64,000 bases of DNA from Frigidibacter sp. SD6-1 (GTDB lineage Bacteria > Pseudomonadota > Alphaproteobacteria > Rhodobacterales > Rhodobacteraceae), in NCBI RefSeq assembly GCF_030143255.1, contig NZ_JARJNR010000003.1:62001-126000 (forward strand), written 5' to 3'. Below the pieces are notes generated by a model. It had not been told where the DNA came from. It made no database searches and saw only the letters and a list, made by a program, of their open reading frames with translations. Below are positions 36,963-44,930 of the stretch, one piece after another. How positions within the stretch are numbered: position 1 is the first letter of the stretch; every line of letters starts with the position of its first letter. Made by a program: the position numbers and the translations under genes.

Positions 36963-38135
36963 CTAACGGCCCTGCGCGCGGCGGAAGGACCGCTCCGCCA
37001 GGTCCGCGGCGCGGTCCCAGCCGAAGCGGCGCGCGCGCGCCAACGCCCGCCCGGCGAGCCTTTGCTGCAGGCCCGGCGTCGCGATGAGCTCTGCCGCGCG
37101 CGCCGCGAGTTCGGCCGCATCCTCGGGCTCGAAATAGAGGCCCGCGTCTCCCACCACTTCGGGCAGGCTGCCGCGATTGGCGGCAAGGACCGGCGTTCCG
37201 CAGGACATGGCTTCCAGCGCAGGCAGGCCGAAGCCTTCCCAGAGCGAGGGCATGACAAGGGCCGAGGCGGCATTCAAGAGTTCCGCCATCTCTTCATCGG
37301 GAATTTCGCCGGTGAAGAGGATCCGGTCGGAGGTGCGGGCATCGCGGCTCGCGCCCGCCTTCAGTTCGTCGATATTGTCCCAGAACCGCGCGCCGGTCGT
37401 GCGGCCGACGATGGCGAGGCAGGTGTCGGGGCAGGCGGCGAGGATCGCGGGCATCGCCTCGATCAGCCTCAGCACGTTCTTGTGGCGGTTGAAGCCGCCG
37501 ACATAGACGAGCAGCGGCGCGCCTTCGGGAATGCCGTGGCGGGCCCGTGCGGCGGCGCGGCGGGCGGGATCGGGGGTCGGCCGGAACAGGGCTTCGGCCC
37601 CTTCGGTCACCACATCGATCCGGTCGCGGCGCACCTTCAGGAGCGCAGCGATATCGGCGGCAGAGGCCTCTGACACGGTCATCACGCGGCGCGCCTGTCT
37701 GAGGGCAAGCCAGGTTTTTGCCTTCCAGAACAGCTCGTTGCGTTTCGTGGGGAAGATCAGGTCGGGGAACCGTTCTGGGATCGTGTCATGGATGCACACG
37801 ACCTTCGGCACGCGCGACAAGACCGGGTAGAAGGAATAGTGCGCCGGGAAGAAGAGGACGTCGGCGCCGAGACGGGCGGCCGCCTTCGACTGGGTCCACA
37901 TGTCGGCCCCGCCGCGCGCGCCCTTGCCGCTGGCCGCCGCCGCCATCGATTGGCCCGCACCGGCGACGGCGACATCGACCCCCGGCGGCACCGGCCGGTC
38001 GGGGGGTGTATCGAAGAGGAGCGTATAGCGGAAGCCGCGGTCGCGTTCGGCAAGGGCGAAGACGAGCGAGCGGGTGAAGCGGCCGAAGCCACGTTCATTG
38101 CCCCAGGAGCTTGCATCGATGCCGACGTGAATCAC
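36963..38135 (-). CDS. Glycosyltransferase family 4
   Basis: A 390-residue GT-B enzyme with HVGIDASSWGNERGFGRFTR near the start (only the first 20 residues count), the CIHDTIPE acceptor-side loop, the YVGGFNRHKN donor-site block and E-x7-E in EGFGLPALE. I prefer a GTG start at 38135, because GAGAGG lies 7 nt upstream; the ATG at 38150 adds five residues and has no ribosome site. It is divergent from the next GT4 gene. Confidence 0.88.
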   Translation of the reverse strand: MIHVGIDASSWGNERGFGRFTRSLVFALAERDRGFRYTLLFDTPPDRPVPPGVDVAVAGAGQSMAAAASGKGARGGADMWTQSKAAARLGADVLFFPAHYSFYPVLSRVPKVVCIHDTIPERFPDLIFPTKRNELFWKAKTWLALRQARRVMTVSEASAADIAALLKVRRDRIDVVTEGAEALFRPTPDPARRAAARARHGIPEGAPLLVYVGGFNRHKNVLRLIEAMPAILAACPDTCLAIVGRTTGARFWDNIDELKAGASRDARTSDRILFTGEIPDEEMAELLNAASALVMPSLWEGFGLPALEAMSCGTPVLAANRGSLPEVVGDAGLYFEPEDAAELAARAAELIATPGLQQRLAGRALARARRFGWDRAADLAERSFRRAQGR

Positions 38136-38270
38136 CGGGCTGCCTCTCATTGATACCGGTACGGCACCTATCGGGCCGCTCTGGCCGGACCATGGCCTGA
38201 AGGCGGCCCGACCGCAACGCCCGCGCGACTTTCGCTTGCCAGAGCGCCGCGCCCCGGCCATCTAGGCGGA

Positions 38271-39413
38271 ATGAAGCCCGGGACGAAACAATTGCGCATC
38301 CTCGAGATCGGCACCCAGCTGGGGGTGGGCGGAATCACCCGCCATATCCTTGCGCTCAGGGACTGGCTGGTCGCGCATGGTCATGAGGTGACGCTTGCCG
38401 GATCGCCGGATGTCTGGGTGAATGGGGGGACGGGGCATCCCTATCTCGAATTGCCGGTCAACCGGGTGGCGGGCGGCGGCGGGTCGCTGCCCGGGCGGCT
38501 GATGGCGCTGGCGGGGGCGGCGTGGCGGTTGCGGCGCTGGCTGAAGCGCCATCCGGTGGATGTGATCCATGCCCATGACAGCGCGCCCGCGCTGGTGGCG
38601 GCGCTTGCCCGCAAGGGGCTGAATATCCCGCTGATCGTGACCTATCACGGATCGGAGCCCGAGCGGATCGCGGGCTTCGGGCGGATCGCGCGGATGTGCG
38701 ACCTGACGGTGACGCCGAGCCATCGGAGTGCGGAAGACCTTGCCACCATCGGGGGCGTGCCGCCCGAGCGGCTGAAGGTCATCGGGCTGGGTGTGGCTCC
38801 GCCGCCAGAGGTCAGCGCGGCCGAGGTGGCGGCGCTGCGCGCGCGGCTGATGGGCGACGGCGAGAGGGTGATCCTGACCCTGGTGCGGCTGGCCCATCAG
38901 AAGGGCGTCGATATCCTGATCGACTGCGTGGCGCGGCTGAGGAAGGACCATCCCGGCTGGCGCTTCATCGTGGCGGGCGACGGGCCGGACGAGGCGGCGC
39001 TGAAGACGCTGGCGCGGGAGAGGGGCGTCCTTCCGTCGCTGAGCTTCATCGGCCGCACGTCGGAACCGCATCTGCATCTTTGCGCCGCCGACCTTTTCCT
39101 TCTGACCTCGCGCTGGGAGGCCCTGCCCTTCACCATCGTCGAGGCGTTCCGGGCGGGCTGTCCGGCGGTGGCGACCGCCTGTTCGGGGGTCGTCGAGCTG
39201 ATCGACGAGAGCGTGGGGCGGGTGGTGCCGGTGGGTGATGTTGCGGCGATCTGCGGGGCGGTCGAGGCTGTGCTGGCCGACGAGACCGCGCGCCGGGAGC
39301 TGGGCGCGGCGGCGCTGGCGCGGGCGGGGGAGGACCGGTTCGACCCGGACTGGATCCATCCGCAGTTCGAGGCGCTCTATCGCAGCCTGGCGCGACAGGA
39401 AGGGCGTCGTTAA
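38271..39413 (+). CDS. Glycosyltransferase family 4
   Basis: A 380-residue GT-B enzyme: an N-terminal LEIGTQLGVGGITRHIL block, DVIHAHDS, a donor-site VRLAHQKGVDILI and EALPFTIVEAF as the E-x7-E pair, then the usual C-terminal cleft. It is transcribed divergently from the neighbouring GT4 gene and ends upstream of hairpin element copy 2. Donor and acceptor are not known. Confidence 0.9.
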   Translation: MKPGTKQLRILEIGTQLGVGGITRHILALRDWLVAHGHEVTLAGSPDVWVNGGTGHPYLELPVNRVAGGGGSLPGRLMALAGAAWRLRRWLKRHPVDVIHAHDSAPALVAALARKGLNIPLIVTYHGSEPERIAGFGRIARMCDLTVTPSHRSAEDLATIGGVPPERLKVIGLGVAPPPEVSAAEVAALRARLMGDGERVILTLVRLAHQKGVDILIDCVARLRKDHPGWRFIVAGDGPDEAALKTLARERGVLPSLSFIGRTSEPHLHLCAADLFLLTSRWEALPFTIVEAFRAGCPAVATACSGVVELIDESVGRVVPVGDVAAICGAVEAVLADETARRELGAAALARAGEDRFDPDWIHPQFEALYRSLARQEGRR

Positions 39414-39590
39414 GAAGGGGTTAACGGCAGGGGCTGCGCCGGGGCGACGGGGCTGTTCTGCAAGGAAATCCGCCTGAATTTCAGGTGCAGTTCACGTATG
39501 CCTGCGCGTGGGTCAGAGCGTGGGCCTGAAGCGGTGCCCGGATGATCGTCCGGCGCGGCCGGGCGGTCCGCGCGCCCCTGGTCGGCGGAG

Positions 39591-39643
39591 CCGGGAGGGC
39601 TCTGCCCTCCCGGACCCTCCCGGGATATTTGAACCAGACTGAA
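39591..39643 (+). repeat. Hairpin + ATTT-box element, copy 2
   Basis: A perfect 10-bp stem CCGGGAGGGC-TCT-GCCCTCCCGG (39591-39613) is followed by ACCCTCCCGGGATATTTGAACC and GACTGAAGG. It lies about 180 nt after the GT4 stop in sense orientation and faces the end of folC. The rest of the 279-nt gap (39414-39692) shows no gene. Confidence 0.8.
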
Positions 39644-39692
39644 GGGAGCGGCCGTTCAGGGCGGGCGGAATAGCCCGCAGGTGGTCGGCGAC

Positions 39693-40964
39693 CTAGCCGT
39701 TCTCGCGCAGGACCGAACCCGCCAGGTAGAGCGAGCCACAGATCAGGATACGCGCGCCGGGCATCAGTTTCGCAATTTTCTGAATTGCCGAAAGGGCATC
39801 CTCCGCCGTGTCGGCCTCGATGCCGGCGCCGCAGGCGGCGTCGCGGGTGGCTTCGGCGGGAAGGGTGTTCGGCTCGCCCGGGATCGAGATGGCGGTGAGG
39901 CGCTGCACCCGGGGCGCGAGCGGGCGCATGTAGCCCCCGACATCCTTGGTGTTGAGCATGCCGCAGACAAGGTATGTGGATTTGGGGGCCATGCGGGCGA
40001 GCGTTGCCGCCACGGCCTGACCGCCCGCCGGATTATGGCCGCCGTCGAGCCAGAGCTCGCACGTTCCCGCCGCTTCGACCAGCGGGCCGTGGGTCAGGCG
40101 CTGCATGCGGGCGGGCCAGTAGGCCAGGGTCACTGCCGCCTCGCAGGCGGCCTCGTCGGCGCCGAGATGACGCAGCGCCGCAAGTGCTGCACCCGCATTG
40201 TCGATCTGGTGCGGGCCGGGGAGGTTCGGGAGCGGCAGGTCGAGAAGGCCGTTTTCATCCTGGAAGATCAGCCGCCCGCGTTCCTCCCAGGCGCGCCAGT
40301 GCTGGCCGTGGACGAGAAGGGGAGAGCCAAGGCGCGCGGCTTTGGCCTCGATCACCTCAAGCCCCGCCTCTTCCTGCGGGCCGACGACGCAGGGCACGCC
40401 GCGCTTGAGGATGCCCGCCTTCTCGCCTGCAATCTCGGGCAGAGTTTCGCCCAGGTATTGCTGATGGTCGATCGACACGGGCGTGATGATGGTGAGGCGC
40501 GGCACATCGATGACGTTTGTCGCGTCAAGGCGCCCGCCGAGGCCGACCTCAAGGAGCGTCCAGTCGGCGGGGGTGCGGGCGAAGGCGAGAAAGGCCGCGC
40601 AGGTGGTGATCTCGAAGAAGGTGATCGCCTCGCCGCCGTTCGCGCGGTCGCATTCGTCGAGGATACGGGTGAGGTCGGCTTCCGAAATCAGCTCTCCGGC
40701 CAGCCGGATCCGTTCGTGGAAGCGGGCGAGATGGGGGGAGGTATAGGCATGGACCCTGTCGCCCCGCGCCTGAAGCCCCGCGCGGATCATCGCCTGGGTC
40801 GAGCCCTTGCCGTTCGTCCCCGCGATATGGATCAGCGGCGGCAGGCGGCGTTCGGGGTTGCCGAGCGCGGCAAGGAGCCGGTGCATCCGGTCGAGCGTGA
40901 GGTCGATGATCTTGGGGTGAAGCGACATCATCCGGGCGAGGATGAGATCGGAGCCTTCGGTCAT
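39693..40964 (-). CDS. folC: Bifunctional folylpolyglutamate/dihydrofolate synthase
   Basis: A 423-residue Mur-ligase-type enzyme that adds glutamate to dihydropteroate and tetrahydrofolates. The ATP loop GTNGKGS is at residues 49-55; YTSPHLARFHERIR, the FEITTCAAF segment, LEVGLGGRLDATN and SIDHQQYLG are typical. WLDGGHNPAG marks the C-terminal domain. It is in a unit with accD just upstream on the minus strand, separated by hairpin element copy 3 lying in antisense orientation. Confidence 0.95.
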   Translation of the reverse strand: MTEGSDLILARMMSLHPKIIDLTLDRMHRLLAALGNPERRLPPLIHIAGTNGKGSTQAMIRAGLQARGDRVHAYTSPHLARFHERIRLAGELISEADLTRILDECDRANGGEAITFFEITTCAAFLAFARTPADWTLLEVGLGGRLDATNVIDVPRLTIITPVSIDHQQYLGETLPEIAGEKAGILKRGVPCVVGPQEEAGLEVIEAKAARLGSPLLVHGQHWRAWEERGRLIFQDENGLLDLPLPNLPGPHQIDNAGAALAALRHLGADEAACEAAVTLAYWPARMQRLTHGPLVEAAGTCELWLDGGHNPAGGQAVAATLARMAPKSTYLVCGMLNTKDVGGYMRPLAPRVQRLTAISIPGEPNTLPAEATRDAACGAGIEADTAEDALSAIQKIAKLMPGARILICGSLYLAGSVLRENG

Positions 40965-40999
40965 GCTGCACCTTGGAGGTTTTTCCCCCGGGGCAGAGG

Positions 41000-41049
41000 C
41001 CGGGGGGCTGTCTGCCCCCCGGACCCCCCGAGGATATTTGGAAACGAAA
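41000..41049 (+). repeat. Hairpin + ATTT-box element, copy 3
   Basis: A 9-bp stem CCGGGGGGC-TGTCT-GCCCCCCGG (41000-41022) precedes ACCCCCCGAGGATATTTGG and ACGAAAGG. It sits between accD and folC, both on the minus strand, so it is antisense to its neighbours. This argues against it being only a sense-strand terminator. Confidence 0.8.
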
Positions 41050-41054
41050 GGGGG

Positions 41055-41960
41055 TCAGGCGGTTTCGCTGGCCTTGCTGGCAGGGGCGGGCAGGTCGCCC
41101 TTCACCGGGGGCGACTGGCGGGTCAGCATGCGCAGGATGGAAATCAGCTCCTCGCGCAGTTTCTTGCGGTGGGTGACGCGGTCGAGCATGCCGTGATCGA
41201 GGAGATATTCGGCGCGCTGGAAGCCTTCGGGCAGCTTCTCGCGGATCGTCTGTTCGATGACGCGGGGACCGGCGAAGCAGATGAGCGCGTTCGGTTCGGC
41301 GAGCTGCACGTCGCCCAGCATCGCGTAGGAGGCGGTGACGCCGCCGGTCGTGGGGTGGGTGAGGACGACGATATAGGGCAGGCCCGCCTCTTTCAGCATC
41401 TCGACCGCCACCGTGGTGCGCGGCATCTGCATGAGCGACAGGATGCCTTCCTGCATGCGCGCGCCGCCTGCGGCGGAAAAGAGGATCAGCGGCAGTTTCT
41501 TCTTCACCGCCTGTTCGGCGGCGGCGATCACCGCATTGCCGACATACATGCCCATCGAGCCGCCCATGAAGGTGAAATCCTGCGCGGCGGCGACGATGCG
41601 GGTGCGGCCGATCTCGCCTTCCGCCACCAGCATCGCATCCTTCTCGCCGGTCGATTTCTGCGCGGCCCTCATCCGGTCGGGATATTTCTTCTGGTCGCGG
41701 AACTGGAGCGGATCGGCGATGGGCTCGGGCACCTTGATCTCGGTGAAGATACCGCCGTCGAAAAAGGAAGCGAACCGTTCGCGCGGCGTGATCGCCATAT
41801 GATGGTCGCAGTTGGTGCAGACGTTGAGATTGTCGGCCAGCTCTCGGTGGAAGAGCATGGTTCCGCATTCGGAACATTTGGTCCAGAGATTGTCGGGCAC
41901 CTCGCGGCGCGAGAAGAGCGAGTTGATCTTGGGCCGGACATAATTGGTGATCCAGTTCAT
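41055..41960 (-). CDS. accD: Acetyl-CoA carboxylase carboxyltransferase subunit beta
   Basis: A 301-residue protein that, with AccA, moves the carboxyl group from carboxybiotin to acetyl-CoA for fatty acid synthesis. It has the zinc ribbon C29-x2-C32 and C48-x2-C51 and the carboxyltransferase core ([31 protein letters not shown]). The C-terminal tail is Ala/Pro-rich. folC follows on the same strand, a common order in proteobacteria. Confidence 0.97.
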   Translation of the reverse strand: MNWITNYVRPKINSLFSRREVPDNLWTKCSECGTMLFHRELADNLNVCTNCDHHMAITPRERFASFFDGGIFTEIKVPEPIADPLQFRDQKKYPDRMRAAQKSTGEKDAMLVAEGEIGRTRIVAAAQDFTFMGGSMGMYVGNAVIAAAEQAVKKKLPLILFSAAGGARMQEGILSLMQMPRTTVAVEMLKEAGLPYIVVLTHPTTGGVTASYAMLGDVQLAEPNALICFAGPRVIEQTIREKLPEGFQRAEYLLDHGMLDRVTHRKKLREELISILRMLTRQSPPVKGDLPAPASKASETA

Positions 41961-42049
41961 GGTCTCATCGCCTTCGCCGCTGGTCGGAGCCCCTCAATTA
42001 AGCCCGGGCGGGGTGAAATGCAATCATCGGCGCGGCCGGGCAGGGGCGC

Positions 42050-42949
42050 TCAGACCCGGAGCGCGAGGCGGACGGCGAGCCAGGCGAGGAGGATGGTCGC
42101 GAAATCGACGATCAGGATCGGCAGGACATCGGCGGGCGAGGCGAGGTCGATGGTTCTGGTCCAGAGTGCGAGCCCATCCATGTCGCCCCGGACGCCGATG
42201 AAGAGGAAGGCCGCGAGATTGTTGGCGAAATGGAGCCCGATGGCGGCGCCGAGCGTGCCGGTGCGGGCGGTGAGATCGGCGGCGGCGAGGCCGAAGAGCG
42301 TGGCCCAGAGGACGATCGGCCAGGCGTTCGCGCCATAGGCACCGGGCTGGTAATGGCCAAGCCCGAACAGAAGCGAGGAGAGGCCGGCCCAGACGAGGGG
42401 CGAGCGGAAACGCGCCGCCAGTTCCTGCATGAGGTAGCCGCGGAAGACCAGTTCCTCGGCCGTGACCTGCACAAGGATGCCGAGAAGGGCGGCGGGCAGG
42501 TAGAGAAGGAAGGTCGCGAGGCGGAGCCCGGGGTCGGGCCGTTCGGTGGCGAGTGCCAGGAGGAGGACAGCGAGCGTGACGACAAGGACGGCGCGGGCCG
42601 CAGCGAGGACGTCGGCGATGGCGGCGCGGCGGTCGCCGAAGAGGGTGGCGGCGCTACGCCCATGGATCAGGCGCACGGTGACCAGGACCGCGAGCGCCAT
42701 GCCGGTGAAGGAATAGAGGAGGAGGAGTGCGGCGCCGGGCGTGGTGGCGCGCAGCATCGCCTGGGCGATGCCGGCGGCGAGGAGTGTGCCGTAGCGCTGC
42801 TGCAGGAATATCCCGAGCGCGAAGAGGAAGGCGAGATAGAGGACGACCACCGCGACCGCGCCGAGGAGCGGCCGCCAGAGCGGCTGGCGCTGGGCCGCGA
42901 CGGGGGCGGTGAAGGTGGCAAGCGGGCGGTAGCGGGCGACGTCTCTCAT
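42050..42949 (-). CDS. CPBP-family intramembrane metalloprotease (type II CAAX-like)
   Basis: A 299-residue polytopic protein with the ABI/CPBP motifs: E165-E166-x3-R170 in TAEELVFRGYL, FGLGHY with H199, and a third motif with HFANN near residue 243. Bacterial members cut within the membrane, but their substrates are mostly unknown. It lies 90 nt after the accD promoter side and is divergent from the next gene. Confidence 0.88.
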   Translation of the reverse strand: MRDVARYRPLATFTAPVAAQRQPLWRPLLGAVAVVVLYLAFLFALGIFLQQRYGTLLAAGIAQAMLRATTPGAALLLLYSFTGMALAVLVTVRLIHGRSAATLFGDRRAAIADVLAAARAVLVVTLAVLLLALATERPDPGLRLATFLLYLPAALLGILVQVTAEELVFRGYLMQELAARFRSPLVWAGLSSLLFGLGHYQPGAYGANAWPIVLWATLFGLAAADLTARTGTLGAAIGLHFANNLAAFLFIGVRGDMDGLALWTRTIDLASPADVLPILIVDFATILLAWLAVRLALRV

Positions 42950-43049
42950 CGGGGTGAGCCTATGCGGGTCCGGGGGGCAGGTGCAATCCGGCTTGTATCG
43001 CGCGCGTGCCGCGGACTATTCAGGGGCGGGGGAGAAAGGCAGGGCAGAG

Positions 43050-43682
43050 GTGAAAGGTTCGGTCTGGCGTTTGCGCGCGCGCTTCGCGCCGCTTCTCGTG
43101 TTGTTTGCCCTGGTCCTGGGCGCGCACGGTGCCGGCGCCAAGGGCGCGCCGTCGAAGATGAAGATCGGCCCCGGCGGGCTGACCATCGCGGCGCCGCCGG
43201 GCTTTTGCGTCGATACGAAGGCCAGCCATAATCTGGAGACCGGGGCCTTCGTCCTTTTCGGCAGTTGCGCGGCGCTGGGGCAGTCGACTTTCGCGGCGAA
43301 GCCGAAGAAGGCGGCGATCCTGACCGCCTATGTCACCCCCGGCGCGCCGGAGGGCGATGTCTTTGCCGCCTCTTTCCCGTCGATGGCGAAGTTCCTCGCC
43401 TCGGACCCCGGCCGCAAGGCGCTGAGCCGGGCGGGCAAGGCAAAGACGGTGACGATCCAGCGGATCGTGTCGGCGAAGGATGTGCTTTATATTCTTGCAA
43501 GCGACAGCGCGCGGCTTGAGGGGCAGGAGGTCGAGCCGGACTATTGGCGGGCGCTTTTCGCGCTGGATGGTCAGATCGTGACGCTTTCGGTGCTTGGCCT
43601 GACCAAGCAGCCGCTGCCCCCGGACGAAAAGCGCAGCCTTTTGGAAAAGTTTGTGAGTAAGGTGCGGTCGGAGAACCGTTGA
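43050..43682 (+). CDS. Exported protein of unknown function
   Basis: A 210-residue protein with a signal peptide (ARFAPLLVLFALVLGAHGAGA) and a mature part of about 180 residues with two cysteines (GFCVDTK and GSCAALG) that could pair. I choose the GTG start before KGSVWRLR because longer in-frame starts lack a ribosome site and a usable signal peptide. Family unknown to me. It is the first of three consecutive small genes and overlaps the next one. Confidence 0.72.
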   Translation: MKGSVWRLRARFAPLLVLFALVLGAHGAGAKGAPSKMKIGPGGLTIAAPPGFCVDTKASHNLETGAFVLFGSCAALGQSTFAAKPKKAAILTAYVTPGAPEGDVFAASFPSMAKFLASDPGRKALSRAGKAKTVTIQRIVSAKDVLYILASDSARLEGQEVEPDYWRALFALDGQIVTLSVLGLTKQPLPPDEKRSLLEKFVSKVRSENR

Positions 43683-44473
43683 ACGGGACAGGCAAGGGGC
43701 TGATGGCGATCGGCAGGTTGGACAGGTGGCGGCTGAGGCGCGAGCTGGCGCGCTGGCGGCGCTGGGCGGGCGCGACGGATGGCATGGACGCGGCGGACCT
43801 GAGGGACCTGAAGGGGGCGGCGAAGAGCCTTGGCCGCGCGACCTCTCAGCTGGCGGTGCGGGCCGAGGCGGAGATGTCGCGTCATCTGGGCTTAAGCGCA
43901 GGGCCGGTCGAGGCGCCGCCGATGGCGGATGTCGCCTGGCGGCCGCAGGCCTGGTGCGGCGCGATTGCGCCGCCCGACGGCGGCGCGCCGGGGCGCAAGA
44001 TCGGCGAGGAGCTGACGCTTTTCCATGATTGCCCGCTTGACCTTCTGTCCCTGCGTCAGACCCCGAACGCGGCCGGGGACCGGGCGCCGACCGGGCTGGT
44101 CCTGTCGGTCTATGATTTTCAGGGCAGCTATCTTTCGCTGTCGCTGCAGCTGCCCGCCGAAAGATTCGCGCTGACCGGCAGCCAGCATGTGATCGCGGTC
44201 GAGCTGGCGCTGCGGTCGGAGGCGCCGCAATCCTTCCTCGCGCGGCTGAACATAACCCATGCGGGCACCACGGCGCAGACGAACGCAGGGCTGAACCGGC
44301 AGGGGCACGGGCAGGGCGACCGGGCCCTGGCGGAGTTCGACCTTGCGGCCCTGCATCTGAACGAGCGGCGGATCGAGCGGGTCTGGATCGACCTGTTCGT
44401 CGAGCGCCCGTCGATGAACCGGATCGCGATCGCCGATCTTGTCGTCTCGCGCCGGCCGCGGGCGCCGATCTGA
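43679..44473 (+). CDS. Conserved Rhodobacteraceae protein, DUF6478-like
   Basis: A 264-residue cytoplasmic protein with a basic helical N-terminus (RLRRELARWRRW) and a mixed C-terminal domain ending in SRRPRAPI. I recall similar proteins as a family restricted to Rhodobacteraceae (DUF6478), with no known activity. The TTG start overlaps the upstream stop (TTGA) and has GGAG 5 nt before it; an ATG eight codons later is possible. Confidence 0.68.
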   Translation: MNGTGKGLMAIGRLDRWRLRRELARWRRWAGATDGMDAADLRDLKGAAKSLGRATSQLAVRAEAEMSRHLGLSAGPVEAPPMADVAWRPQAWCGAIAPPDGGAPGRKIGEELTLFHDCPLDLLSLRQTPNAAGDRAPTGLVLSVYDFQGSYLSLSLQLPAERFALTGSQHVIAVELALRSEAPQSFLARLNITHAGTTAQTNAGLNRQGHGQGDRALAEFDLAALHLNERRIERVWIDLFVERPSMNRIAIADLVVSRRPRAPI

Positions 44474-44484
44474 GGGGAACGAGC

Positions 44485-44841
44485 ATGAAGCTTCTGGAAA
44501 GCAGGATCGCCAAGGGCATCTGGCACGGGCTGGTCGCGGCAGAGGCCGCCCCCGGGATCGAGGTCTGGTGGGGCGAGGAACGGCTGACCGAAGTGTCGGT
44601 CGAGGCCGCCACGGGGGCGGCGGGCCAGTGGCGTGTGACCGCCCCGATTCCGGCGGCGGCCATGGACGAAGGGGTGCAGGTCTTTCAGGTGATCGACCGC
44701 ACATCTGGCGCGCGGCTTGGCCATTTCGCGATCAGCGCGGGCGCGCCGGACGGCACCGATCTTGTGGCCGAAGTGGCCCTGTTGCGCGCCGACCTGGATC
44801 TGCTGGCGCGGGCGTTCCGCCAGCACTGCCGCGAGGGCTGA
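44485..44841 (+). CDS. Small conserved hypothetical protein
   Basis: A 118-residue acidic protein without signal peptide or membrane helix. It begins 11 nt after the preceding gene with GAGGGGAACG as a ribosome site. Strand-rich in the middle (RWRVTAP-like stretches) and a C-terminal helix (VALLRADLDLLARAFRQH). I do not recognise the family. It is the last gene of the small trio. Confidence 0.7.
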   Translation: MKLLESRIAKGIWHGLVAAEAAPGIEVWWGEERLTEVSVEAATGAAGQWRVTAPIPAAAMDEGVQVFQVIDRTSGARLGHFAISAGAPDGTDLVAEVALLRADLDLLARAFRQHCREG

Positions 44842-44930
44842 GAAACGCCGGTAGCGCGCGATGTGACGCAGCGTCTTCCGTGACACATGCGCTGATTCCG
44901 GGGCAGGGTCTGGCCCTGACCGGAGGGCGC

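Noticed and set aside
39681-42338. An 885-codon plus-strand frame
   Set aside because: It is the antisense shadow of folC, accD and the CPBP gene; no ribosome site and no recognisable fold.
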